Of a stretch of DNA of 34,702 nt, positions 24,277-30,962 are shown in pieces. The notes under the pieces were generated by a model. The model was not told the DNA's origin, did not search any database, and saw only the letters and a program-made list of their open reading frames with translations. Every line of letters begins with the position of its first letter. The first letter of the stretch is position 1. The translations under genes and the position numbers were made by a program. The DNA is from JASLCR01 sp964407405 (GTDB taxonomy: Bacteria > Patescibacteriota > Saccharimonadia > Saccharimonadales > Saccharimonadaceae), in contig CAYOVH010000007.1 of the NCBI GenBank assembly GCA_964407405.1, positions 1 to 34,702 of the forward strand. The letters are read 5' to 3'.

Positions 24277-24696
24277 TTAAAGGTCGTCGAGGCTGGCGTC
24301 ATCCTCCAGAGCGGCTTTGACTTGATCCAGGAAGGCCGGGATCTGGTCCGCGGGGACATTGGAGAGGTTGTCCACTCCGAACTCCCCGAGGAGGGCCTTG
24401 AAGGCAGTCTTCTTGGCGGCGAGGTTATCCCCGGCCTTCTCGTAGATGCCTTTGACGTAGGCCCGGACATCGGCGGCAGTCACCGAGGGTTCCCCCGCGG
24501 TTGCGGCAGCCGGTTGGGCTTTCGCCGGGGCAGGCTCAGGTTCGGCGGCGGGCTCGGCCTTCACGACCTTGAGCCCGACTTTCTTTTTCGGGGCCTCTTC
24601 GGCAACCGGAGCGGCGAGGGCACCGGCAGGCCGGGTTTCGAGGGCGACGACGAGACGCTCGAAGAGAGCGAGGAATTTGTTGACGGTTTCAATCAT
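24277..24696 (-). CDS. Ala/Pro-linker protein with acidic tail, 139 aa
   Basis: The N-terminal amphipathic helix (MIETVNKFLALFERLVVALE) is followed by a flexible KAEPAAEPEPAPAKAQPAAA linker (about residues 45-68). A helical C-terminal domain AYVKGIYEKAGDNLAAKKTAFKALLGEFGVDNLSNVPADQIPAFLDQVKAAL comes next, and the protein ends in DDASLDDL. The C-terminal domain resembles small helical modules on phage recombination proteins, but I cannot name it. The acidic end may be an interaction peptide. Its neighbours are DUF2800 and primase-helicase genes. Confidence 0.6.
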   Translation of the reverse strand: MIETVNKFLALFERLVVALETRPAGALAAPVAEEAPKKKVGLKVVKAEPAAEPEPAPAKAQPAAATAGEPSVTAADVRAYVKGIYEKAGDNLAAKKTAFKALLGEFGVDNLSNVPADQIPAFLDQVKAALEDDASLDDL

Positions 24697-24699
24697 GGT

Positions 24700-24924
24700 T
24701 CAGGTGGTTTGTTCTTGCGGTTCTCCTTCTTCTTTGAAGGAAAGATTTACGGTCACGCTTATGATCTCACCGGAATCGGCAACTCGGTGCTGAATAAGAT
24801 GAGAGTTCACGTCCTCCTCGGTTTTTCCACTAAGCCGGATGGCTTCCTTCCGAAGGAGATTGAAGACTTCCTTAACGGGGAACTCGATCTTCGTGAATTC
24901 GGTGACTCGGCTGGAATTGCTCAT
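24700..24924 (-). CDS. Small hypothetical protein, 74 aa
   Basis: MSNSSRVTEFTKIEFPVKEVFNLLRKEAIRLSGKTEEDVNSHLIQHRVADSGEIISVTVNLSFKEEGEPQEQTT is shown in parts here: VKEVFNLLRKEAIR is a helix and ISVTVNLSFKEE a final strand. The product is acidic at its C-terminus. No family is recognised. It lies 30 bp after the primase-helicase gene and 3 bp before the next gene. Confidence 0.5.
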   Translation of the reverse strand: MSNSSRVTEFTKIEFPVKEVFNLLRKEAIRLSGKTEEDVNSHLIQHRVADSGEIISVTVNLSFKEEGEPQEQTT

Positions 24925-24954
24925 GCGAAGCGTCTTTTGTTGGATTTGAAAATT

Positions 24955-27528
24955 TCACAATTCGCCAACCGTGTCAACCGGAATGTCGATTATTTTCGAA
25001 ATCGTTTCCAGCGGGTCTTCGAGCGAGAGGTCGAACCGGTCGCGATGAACCCACACCGGCGTCCACTCTCCGTCGATGTTGAACCGCCTGCCGCGGCGAT
25101 AGCGGTCATAGCCCATTTCCGAGAGGTAGTGACTTGGCGGGTAGTTCTCATTGGCCTCCCGGTAGGTGAGTTCCTCAAGCCGCTTGTAGACGATCAGGTC
25201 CGGGCGGATGAGCGGTTCATTGGTGTCCGCGACATGCTCTTCGATGGCGAGAGTCATCCGGTTCTTGGAAGCCTCGATGATCTCCTCGGTGAACTCGGTC
25301 CGCGGGGCGGAGTCGTTCGGCTTGAAGTCCCCGGAGATTTTCCAGTTCAGCAGCCAGTGGCGTAATGCGCCGCCGTGTTTCTCAATCACGCGGACGGGGT
25401 GGGCGAACCACCCTTCATCCTGCAATTCCCGGACCTGGTCGCGGGATTGGATTGGTGACTTGATCGCGAAAAACCGGCGGCTGTTTTCGTCCAGGTGGAG
25501 GGCGTCGAGGAAGTTGGTGAGGATGACGAAGTTCGCGAAGATCCGCCGGTCCGCCGAGTCCTCGTAACGCTTGTTCCGCGTAACGATGTCATTGGTGAGG
25601 GGGGCCTTGAGCTTGTTGATGAACTCCGCCCGGTTGCGGCCGGGAATCTTGAACTCGTCGATCAGCAGGTAAAGGACATCGAACTGCCAGTCATTCCATT
25701 CGCTGGCAACCACGTCCGGGTTGATCGCCCGGGTGTTGGCGGCACCGGCTGCGGCTCTCACCATGTCAAAGAGCAGGTTTTTCCCGCAGCCCTCGGCTCC
25801 TTGGATCACCAGCGCCCAGCGGGTCCGCAGGCCGGGGTTCTGGAATGGGTAGGCGAAAAAGTCGATGGCGGTCCGGTAGTGCTCGCCGAGGACACGCTTG
25901 GCGTGTTCTTCGAACACCGCGCCAACCTTGGCGGAATTGATCGGGTCCAGCGGTGGAAGTGAGTTCGGGCGGAACCGGTTGAGCAGCTTCACGCCCGTCT
26001 TGGGGTCGGTCAGGTAGGGGTCGGCGTCCAGCCGGGATGGGTCATACGTGGTGCCCATCACCTTCGGAATCTTGAGTTTGTTGAGCACCATGTCCACCGG
26101 TAGGGCTGCCGGCCGGCAGGTCACCTCGGCATCTCCGCCGTCGGCCTGCGCGGGCATGAGTTCCGCCGAGTAAAGCTTGTTGAAGGCATCCGGGATCACC
26201 TCGTGGCCGGTGGCGGCCTGACAGAACTTGTTCGTGTGGGCAAGGTAGCACCACGGCAAGGCCCATGGGTGTTGCGAACTGTCGCGGGCCTCGGTGACGA
26301 TCTCCCGCTTGGCCTGTCGCACGCCCTTGACGATGGTCGGCAGCGACACCGTTCCGCCCCCGAGAACCTGGATGCGCTCCCGGAGGGCCTTCACCAACAT
26401 CTCCTCCAGAATGGGGCTCTTGAACGGGATGGCGGCGATGCGCCGCGGGCCTTCCGTCGTGAGAGTGTCCAGCGTCTCACAGGCGGCGATCCACCCCTCG
26501 GCCTGGCGCTTGACCTTGGCCGAGAGCCGGTCCGTCTTCCACCCGGCCTGTTGCGCATGGTGGAAGAGGGTGCGAATTGTCACCGGCCTGCGGCCGGACG
26601 GATCGGGCCGGTAGGACCGCCACTTGCGCTCCACGTCCTCGGTGCCGCGGTACTTCTCCAGCCCGGTGGCGCTCCACTCGTCAAGCGCGTGGAACGCTGC
26701 CTCGGCTTCCTCCTCGTCACGGAACTGGTGGACCAGTGCCGCAACAACCTCGATCCACGTCTTGTAATCGCAGTCCGCGTCAATCGCGTTGAGTGGCTCG
26801 ACGATGTCCTCGACGGACAGGTCCATCACCGGCAGATCCTCGATCCCGCCTTCCGCGGTGCCGCGGTGCCCGTAGACCCGATCCGCTTCCGCGGTCGCCG
26901 CCTCCGGGATGTCGAACTCGTCCATCGCCTGCCCGCCGGTCCGGCTGCCGATGATCGCGGCGAACTCCTCGCCGAGGAACTGCACCGGGCGGTACATCGG
27001 CTGGACGGTCACGTTGGACTCCCGCTTGCCGGTGTAATCCGGCGGCAGGCCAAGCAGGGAGGCGATCCCGGCGACGGCGTGGTGGTAATCCTCCGGCAAC
27101 AGGCCATCGGCATCCACGAGGATGCGGATGCGCGGGCTCTCCGGAGTCGAGTTCGCCGTATGGTAGATCAGGCAATTGAAGGGGTGGAGCTGCTCGACGA
27201 AGTGCTGCGGGGCCTCGGCGATGTCATGCACGTAGGACCGGCCCCCCTTGTCGGGGTCCAGGTCGATGCAGACGAGATTGATCAGCCGGGCGCGGTCGCT
27301 GCGGCGCTCGTCCTCGTCATCCTCGAATGAACAGGGCAGGACGTACGGCCCGTCCTTGTTGCGGTTGCGGGTGTCATCGTCCTGCGCGAGGAAGTCCTTG
27401 CGGGTGAACGGCAGGGCAACCGGGACGTGGAAGTAGCGTTCCACGAGTTCCCGGAAGTTCGCCGCCTTGAGACGGCGGACCTTGTTGGAGCGGACGGTCG
27501 CTCCTCCGAAATATCGGCGGTCGCTCAT
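24955..27528 (-). CDS. Primase-helicase (AEP primase + PriCT + DUF5906 helicase)
   Basis: This 857-residue replication protein opens with an archaeo-eukaryotic-type primase region: NLVCIDLDPDKGG (CIDLD at 87-91) and TPESPRIRILVDADG. A PriCT-2-like helical domain follows (DCDYKTWIEVVAALVHQF, EYRGTEDVERKWRSYRPD-type end). The C-terminal SF3/D5-like ATPase has Walker A QGAEGCGKN (about 574-582), Walker B LYLLIDEF and sensor NFVILTN..DALHLDENSRRFF. The GKN in place of GKT/S is usual in DUF5906 proteins. It should open the origin, unwind and prime DNA. It overlaps the small HTH gene by ATGA. Confidence 0.9.
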   Translation of the reverse strand: MSDRRYFGGATVRSNKVRRLKAANFRELVERYFHVPVALPFTRKDFLAQDDDTRNRNKDGPYVLPCSFEDDEDERRSDRARLINLVCIDLDPDKGGRSYVHDIAEAPQHFVEQLHPFNCLIYHTANSTPESPRIRILVDADGLLPEDYHHAVAGIASLLGLPPDYTGKRESNVTVQPMYRPVQFLGEEFAAIIGSRTGGQAMDEFDIPEAATAEADRVYGHRGTAEGGIEDLPVMDLSVEDIVEPLNAIDADCDYKTWIEVVAALVHQFRDEEEAEAAFHALDEWSATGLEKYRGTEDVERKWRSYRPDPSGRRPVTIRTLFHHAQQAGWKTDRLSAKVKRQAEGWIAACETLDTLTTEGPRRIAAIPFKSPILEEMLVKALRERIQVLGGGTVSLPTIVKGVRQAKREIVTEARDSSQHPWALPWCYLAHTNKFCQAATGHEVIPDAFNKLYSAELMPAQADGGDAEVTCRPAALPVDMVLNKLKIPKVMGTTYDPSRLDADPYLTDPKTGVKLLNRFRPNSLPPLDPINSAKVGAVFEEHAKRVLGEHYRTAIDFFAYPFQNPGLRTRWALVIQGAEGCGKNLLFDMVRAAAGAANTRAINPDVVASEWNDWQFDVLYLLIDEFKIPGRNRAEFINKLKAPLTNDIVTRNKRYEDSADRRIFANFVILTNFLDALHLDENSRRFFAIKSPIQSRDQVRELQDEGWFAHPVRVIEKHGGALRHWLLNWKISGDFKPNDSAPRTEFTEEIIEASKNRMTLAIEEHVADTNEPLIRPDLIVYKRLEELTYREANENYPPSHYLSEMGYDRYRRGRRFNIDGEWTPVWVHRDRFDLSLEDPLETISKIIDIPVDTVGEL

Positions 27529-27731
27529 TTCCGGGTGAAGGTCTTGCCGGTGAGGGCTTTGTAAACGTCCTCCGCCTTTTGAACGTCGTATTCGGCGGCT
27601 TTACCGTTGACCCACCGCCAGAGTTTCAGGTATTCCGGTTTCCCCTCAAGCCCGGCTCTCCGGGCGATCCGGGAGAGGGGAATCTCGCTTTCCCGGATGA
27701 GGTGTTTGAGTTCGGAGACGATTCGTGCCAC
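27525..27731 (-). CDS. Small HTH (Cro/repressor-like) protein
   Basis: The preferred start is GTG 27731 (68 aa). TTG 27743 is possible, and ATG 27821 would include a poly-T-encoded FFFL and collide with the divergent gene's ATG. The product SELKHLIRESEIPLSRIARRAGLEG...LKLWRWVNGKAAEYDVQKAEDVYKALTGK has a helix-turn-helix with recognition helix around PEYLKLWRWVNG. It sits at the divergent junction and leads the primase-helicase gene, so it is a good candidate for a Cro-like switch. Operators would lie in 27744-27819. Confidence 0.6.
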   Translation of the reverse strand: MARIVSELKHLIRESEIPLSRIARRAGLEGKPEYLKLWRWVNGKAAEYDVQKAEDVYKALTGKTFTRK

Positions 27732-27767
27732 GAGTGCAGACAAGCTCGGGACTCGTTTTCTGTCCAG

Positions 27768-27819
27768 AAAAAAAAATTTCTTGACTGAACCGGTAGCGGG
27801 GTGTAGCGGTTGCGGCGTC
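27768..27819. promoter_or_regulatory. Divergent control region
   Basis: A nine-A tract (about 27769-27777) precedes TTGACT (27781-27786), a near-consensus -35. The -10 at 17-bp spacing, TAGCGG, is poor. GTAGCGG occurs at 27793-27799 and 27803-27809, one helical turn apart, possible operator half-sites for the adjacent HTH protein. Confidence 0.35.
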
Positions 27820-27996
27820 ATGAGAACCAGATACGCCGGGACCTGCTTTGTCTGCGGGAAACGCACCCCCGCCGGGCACGGCCATTTCGAAAGGAAAAAC
27901 GGCCGGTTTCTAGTCCGGTGTGTGGCCTGCGTAGCCCCGGAAAAACGAAACGAGAAAGCCATCGAAACCCTGAAACTACTTCGCCATGAGTATTGA
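27820..27996 (+). CDS. Zinc-ribbon protein, 58 aa
   Basis: MRTRYAGTCFVCGKRTPAG and RFLVRCVACVAPEKRNEKAIETLKLL give two CxxC pairs (C9/C12 and C34/C37), a classical small zinc ribbon with a basic helical tail. It starts at ATG 27820 in the divergent region; no Shine-Dalgarno sequence. Its last codons coincide with the left copy of an 18-bp direct repeat, and removal of the adjacent 171-bp insertion would make it overlap the methyltransferase start. A transcriptional or nuclease-accessory role is possible. Confidence 0.65.
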   Translation: MRTRYAGTCFVCGKRTPAGHGHFERKNGRFLVRCVACVAPEKRNEKAIETLKLLRHEY

Positions 27997-28160
27997 AATC
28001 CATAATATGGAAGCTGATTCTACCAACGAAATTTCTGCTGAACGTCCAAGGTGAGCTACCTGGCTCCGCCGGGTTAGCTCCACCGCCTTGTTCGGCTTCT
28101 TCCTAAATTTTTGCTGGACGATTACAGTATTTGACCAACGACGAAACTACTTCGCCATGA
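27972..28160. mobile_element. 171-bp insertion flanked by 18-bp direct repeats, attC-like core
   Basis: GAAACTACTTCGCCATGA occurs at 27972-27989 and 28143-28160. Each copy contains an ATG. Deleting one repeat plus the interior joins the zinc-ribbon frame (new end HET then stop) directly to the methyltransferase ATG, in the overlapping style seen throughout the window. The 153-bp interior encodes at most a 22-residue peptide (27986-28054) and a long hairpin. I infer a small mobile insertion with a long target duplication. Confidence 0.6.
28037..28096 (-). repeat. attC-like (59-base-element-like) hairpin, 60 bp
   Basis: On the minus strand the element begins GCCGAACAAGGCGGTGGAGC and ends GCTCACCTTGGACGTTCAGC. 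This follows integron attC order: R'' (GCCGAAC), L'', central stem-loop, L' and R' (GTTCAGC). The inner arms (28050-28064 and 28068-28084) pair over 15 positions with two single-base bulges, like extrahelical bases. R''/R' deviate from RYYYAAC/GTTRRRY at one position each. No integrase gene is present. Confidence 0.6.
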
Positions 28161-28741
28161 AACTTGACCCAGACTTCTACGAACTGATCGGACGCCTCTA
28201 CCTGATGCGGAAAGAGCGGGACATCCAGCTCCAGCCGGAACACCTTGCCGCCGTCTCTGGTTGTCTGTCACCGGGCTGCCGCCTGCTGGTCTTCGGGGTC
28301 GGCAACGACTCGTCCTTCTGGCTTGAAGAGAACTCCGGCGGGACGACGTACTTCATCGAAGACAACCCCGAATGGGCCGAGCGCCTCCTCCGGGAATGCC
28401 CGGATGCCAACGTCGCGCTGGTGACTTACGACACGCAGCGGAGCCAGTGGCAGCGGCTCATGGAGAGTCCCGCCAAGCTGGAGATGGCCGACCTACCCCC
28501 GGAGATCGCCGGGACGTATTGGGACGTGATCCTGGTGGATGCTCCAATGGGTTACAAGCTCCACCATCCAGGGCGGATGAAGAGCATCTTCACGGCCAGC
28601 CGTCTCGTCAAACCGGGCGGGCACGTCTTTGTGCACGACTGTGACCGGCAGGTCGAACAAGCCTACTGCGACCGTTTCCTCAAGCCTGAGAATCTCGTGG
28701 AGGAGCTGGACAACTTCCGGCACTACCAGATGCTGGCATGA
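28157..28741 (+). CDS. DUF579-like polysaccharide O-methyltransferase
   Basis: The ATG at 28157 lies in the right copy of the 18-bp repeat. The 194-residue protein closely follows the plant DUF579/glucuronoxylan 4-O-methyltransferase pattern: LLVFGVGNDSSFW (43-55), GGTTYFIEDNPEW (61-73, the AdoMet acidic motif), LPPEIAGTYWDVILVDAPMGY (113-133), PGRMKSIFTASRL (138-150) and HVFVHDCDRQVE (156-167). These enzymes use S-adenosylmethionine to methylate uronic acid side groups on polysaccharides. A phage copy may modify a glycan on the virion or host capsule. It overlaps the next gene by ATGA. Confidence 0.8.
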   Translation: MKLDPDFYELIGRLYLMRKERDIQLQPEHLAAVSGCLSPGCRLLVFGVGNDSSFWLEENSGGTTYFIEDNPEWAERLLRECPDANVALVTYDTQRSQWQRLMESPAKLEMADLPPEIAGTYWDVILVDAPMGYKLHHPGRMKSIFTASRLVKPGGHVFVHDCDRQVEQAYCDRFLKPENLVEELDNFRHYQMLA

Positions 28742-29199
28742 GCCCGGCGGACCTGTTCACCCTCAAGGCCAGCCCCGGCCCGGGGCTGTGCCCGGTGAAA
28801 GGCTGCCGGCATCGCAAAGGCCGGAAAAAAGGGCTGTGCGACAAGCACCACCAACAGCTCTGGCGTGCCCGCAACCCGAAGGACGCGGCTTACGCCACCC
28901 TGAAGATGCACGCCAAACAGCGCGGCATCGAGTTCAGGCTGTCCGTCGAATACTTCGCGGGCCTGACCGATGCCTACCGCTTTTTCGACCGCGAGACTAC
29001 CTCGCACGGCGAGACCCTCTCAATCGACCGGATCGACCCTGCCAAGGGCTACGTGCCGGGCAACCTGCGGGTCGTCACCGTCTCGGAGAACGTGATCAAA
29101 GGCAACCGGGAGCGCTACCTCCCGGAGCACGTGCAGGCCATCCTGGAACGGAAAAGGTCCGCTGCCTGGGCAATGGCAGCGGACCCTGAGCCGTTTTAA
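28738..29199 (+). CDS. HNH-like endonuclease with N-terminal zinc finger
   Basis: This 153-residue protein begins with a Cys/His cluster CPVKGCRHRKGRKKGLCDKHHQQLW (C18, C23, C35, H38), a likely zinc-binding DNA-recognition module. The C-terminal part ETLSIDRIDPAKGYVPGNLRVVTVSENVIKGN is the characteristic second half of phage HNH nucleases (DRID..GY..GN......N..K). The first His of HNH is not obvious (perhaps H88 in TSHGETLSIDR). The last 14 residues are encoded by the terminator hairpin. It could be a homing-type nuclease. Confidence 0.6.
   Translation: MSPADLFTLKASPGPGLCPVKGCRHRKGRKKGLCDKHHQQLWRARNPKDAAYATLKMHAKQRGIEFRLSVEYFAGLTDAYRFFDRETTSHGETLSIDRIDPAKGYVPGNLRVVTVSENVIKGNRERYLPEHVQAILERKRSAAWAMAADPEPF
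29156..29185. terminator. Bidirectional intrinsic terminator
   Basis: GGTCCGCTGCC, 8-base loop, GGCAGCGGACC: a perfect 11-bp stem placed at the convergence of two genes whose stop codons overlap by 4 bp. The minus-strand copy is followed by TTTTCC and the plus-strand copy soon by TTTT, so it can serve both directions. It lies within the HNH-like coding sequence. Confidence 0.75.
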
Positions 29200-29612
29200 G
29201 CATCCGTTTTCCGGCGGACGGTGATGTTCAGCTTGGGCTTGGGCGGCTCGGCCTCGACTCCGAGATACGCGTCCCGGGCTGCCCTGGCCTCCTCAGCAGT
29301 GTCGTAGTAGCCGAGCCGTCGTTTCTGGATCTGGACGAAAAATGGCTTCTGCCGATAGACGTAAAGATCCCTGCCGGCCTGGATCTTTTCCTTGGGGGGA
29401 GTCGAGTTCTTCCGGCAGTCTTTCGTGTCCAACGCACCTTGCTCCCGGAGGTTCGCATAGAAGCGATCCCGGAACGCGGCGGCCTCGTCGGCATCCTTGG
29501 TGCCGGTCGATTTACGGTACATTTTCCCGTCCTGGAAATAAATCACCATCCAGTTGCTCTTGAGCTTAACGAGACCGGAGTACGGCCTTCTGACAGTGGG
29601 AATTCGAATCAT
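29196..29612 (-). CDS. AP2-like DNA-binding protein
   Basis: This 138-residue protein joins an N-terminal SNWMVIYFQDGKMYRKSTGTKDADEAAAFRDRFYANL segment, similar to integrase arm-binding or AP2-type three-stranded sheets, to a C-terminal FFVQIQKRRLGYYDTAEEARAARDAYLG (about residues 90-117). The latter has the AP2 'GxYDTxEEAAxAxD' ending. There is no nuclease or recombinase domain. Phage AP2 domains usually accompany HNH homing endonucleases, and an HNH-like gene sits next door, convergent. It may be a stand-alone DNA-binding part of the same mobile pair. Confidence 0.6.
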   Translation of the reverse strand: MIRIPTVRRPYSGLVKLKSNWMVIYFQDGKMYRKSTGTKDADEAAAFRDRFYANLREQGALDTKDCRKNSTPPKEKIQAGRDLYVYRQKPFFVQIQKRRLGYYDTAEEARAARDAYLGVEAEPPKPKLNITVRRKTDA

Positions 29613-29624
29613 ATGGGGTAGGAT

Positions 29625-29864
29625 TTATCGGGAATTCTTGAGAGCCTTCCTGGCTTGCTTTTCCGCCTCCCGCTTCTCGACAAGGGAGGGGAAGCTTCCC
29701 GAACAGGCCAGCAGCCAGCGGAGAGCAAACCGGAGTTCCTCCCGCTGGCATTCCAGCCGGGCTGCCAATTCGAGGGCCGCGTCACGGGCGGCTTCCGGCT
29801 GCTCGGCAGAGTCGAGAAAGCCTAGGGCCAAGTCGTACGTTTCCGGGGTATCTTGTGTGATCAT
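29625..29864 (-). CDS. Small helical hypothetical protein, 79 aa
   Basis: MITQDTPETYDLALGFLDSAEQPEAARDAALELAARLECQREELRFALRWLLACSG is largely helical and Ala/Glu/Leu-rich, with a Lys/Arg tail (KREAEKQARKALKNSR); the string is split here only for description. No family is recognised. It overlaps the next upstream gene by ATGA, part of a run of small accessory genes. Confidence 0.5.
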   Translation of the reverse strand: MITQDTPETYDLALGFLDSAEQPEAARDAALELAARLECQREELRFALRWLLACSGSFPSLVEKREAEKQARKALKNSR

Positions 29865-30049
29865 GCTTTTCTCAAGTTGGAGGTTGCCGCCCGGCTCTCC
29901 AAGACGATCCGCCGGTGATGCGGACAGGAGAAAAGGACCGTGACAGGCTTCCTGAGCTTGTGGATGGCATTGCGGGCTGTCAGGTAGGCCACGGCGGCAT
30001 CGACCGCCGCACGGTGGCCGCGGCGTTGGTGAGGTAGGGGGAGTTTCAT
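29861..30049 (-). CDS. Small basic hypothetical protein, 62 aa
   Basis: The start at 30049 uses the recurrent CAAGACCATGAAAC context and overlaps the upstream stop. MKLPLPHQRRGHRAAVDAAVAYLTARN is followed by VTVLFSCPHHRRIVLESR. The protein is basic, with a CPHH motif that could bind metal. No family is recognised. Confidence 0.5.
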   Translation of the reverse strand: MKLPLPHQRRGHRAAVDAAVAYLTARNAIHKLRKPVTVLFSCPHHRRIVLESRAATSNLRKA

Positions 30050-30270
30050 GGTCTTGACGGGAGAACGTGGAAGGTCCGGCCTGTCTGAAGTTTCATCGCC
30101 CGTTCGTTGAGCCAAGCGGCGCAATCTTGCGCAACGAACCGGTCGCGCCACGTGCCCATCGTCATGCCGGTGCTGGACTTGACGTGGTAGCGGGTGGCGG
30201 AAGGTTCGGAGTCGTGGTCATCCCGCGCTTCGGAGGCGGGGTCGCGTTCTGGGTCTTCGGTTTGTTTCAT
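30046..30270 (-). CDS. Small hypothetical protein, 74 aa
   Basis: The start at 30270 (MKQTEDPERDPASE...) has the CAAGACCATGAAAC context; the longer open frame upstream is Arg/Pro-rich shadow of the methyltransferase gene. The N-terminal 30 residues are acidic and disordered, the C-terminal part (YHVKSSTGMTMGTWRDRFVAQDCAAWLNERAMKL) is a compact domain with Trp-rich helix. No family is recognised. Confidence 0.5.
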   Translation of the reverse strand: MKQTEDPERDPASEARDDHDSEPSATRYHVKSSTGMTMGTWRDRFVAQDCAAWLNERAMKLQTGRTFHVLPSRP

Positions 30271-30300
30271 GGTCTTGTGGTCGTTGGTTTCTGTGAATGT

Positions 30301-30338
30301 GGCCCCTGCCCTGCGGGGGGAGCGACAGGGCAGGGACC
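30301..30338. terminator. GC-rich stem-loop after methyltransferase gene
   Basis: CCCTGCCCTG (30304-30313) pairs with CAGGGCAGGG (30326-30335), a perfect 10-bp stem extended by outer GG/CC. On the minus strand it begins 10 bases after the stop at 30348. No U-tract follows, so it may be a weak terminator or transcript-stabilising hairpin. Confidence 0.45.
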
Positions 30339-30347
30339 GGCTTGGTT

Positions 30348-30962
30348 TCAGGGGGAGATGCGGAAGAGGACTGTGGCAACGTCCGTCCCGGCTTCCCGGA
30401 ACGTGCCACGGGGGAGGGGCTCCCAATAGTCGGCCAGCGGGCGCAGAGCCTCCTCGCGGTGCCGGGTGCCCATACAGAGACCGGCGAGGACGCCGCCGGG
30501 GCGCAGGAAGGCCAGAGCGTGCCGGACGTGGGTGATGTCGGCCCGGAGATGGAAAGGCGGGTTCATCACGATCCGATCGAACTCCGGGCGGGCCTCGCGG
30601 GCGAGGAAGTCGCCTTGCCACAGCCGGACGCCGGGGAAGAGGTCGAACAGGTGACCGCAGAGCGTGGGGTCAATCTCGCAGGCGGTGACGCCGCACCCGG
30701 CGGGGTGGGTGCTTTTGAGCGGGTCGAGAAGACGGCCGAGCCCGGCGGACGGCTCCAGCACCGCATGCCCGGGCCGGATGTCCGCCAGGGTGATGAGGCG
30801 GGCCGCCAGCGGTTCGGGAGTCTGGAAGAGCTGCCATGCGGAGACCGCCCGGGCTGCTGGGTCTCCCCGCTCCGCCAGCGTGGCGAAGCGGGGGCGCATC
30901 CCGTCCATCGCATAGCCGATGGCGTCATTCTCCATCCGTAGGGCGTGAAGGCGTCGGCTCAT
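30348..30962 (-). CDS. SAM-dependent N6-adenine-type methyltransferase
   Basis: The start is at ATG 30962, overlapping the DUF3560 stop (ATGA). The 204-residue protein has AdoMet motif I AVLEPSAGLGRLLDPL (about residues 66-81), an acidic CEID motif II, and catalytic motif IV IVMNPPF, followed by HVRHALAFLRPGGVLAGL. NPPF enzymes methylate exocyclic amines, usually adenine N6 in DNA, though rRNA or protein targets share the motif. Next to DUF3560, as in many plasmids and phages, it may protect phage DNA from restriction. No target-recognition domain is visible. Confidence 0.8.
   Translation of the reverse strand: MSRRLHALRMENDAIGYAMDGMRPRFATLAERGDPAARAVSAWQLFQTPEPLAARLITLADIRPGHAVLEPSAGLGRLLDPLKSTHPAGCGVTACEIDPTLCGHLFDLFPGVRLWQGDFLAREARPEFDRIVMNPPFHLRADITHVRHALAFLRPGGVLAGLCMGTRHREEALRPLADYWEPLPRGTFREAGTDVATVLFRISP

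Noticed and set aside
24955..27528. Calling the primase-helicase a 'virulence-associated E' protein
   Set aside because: That name is historical; the primase and SF3-type ATPase motifs show a replication enzyme.
27525..27821. 98-residue version of the HTH protein starting at ATG 27821
   Set aside because: It would place its start codon on top of the divergent zinc-ribbon ATG and add a poly-T-encoded FFFL stretch, unlike the rest.
28050..28084. Hairpin as a tRNA or tRNA-like gene
   Set aside because: It is one long stem without cloverleaf arms or an acceptor end, and it sits inside the attC-like palindrome.
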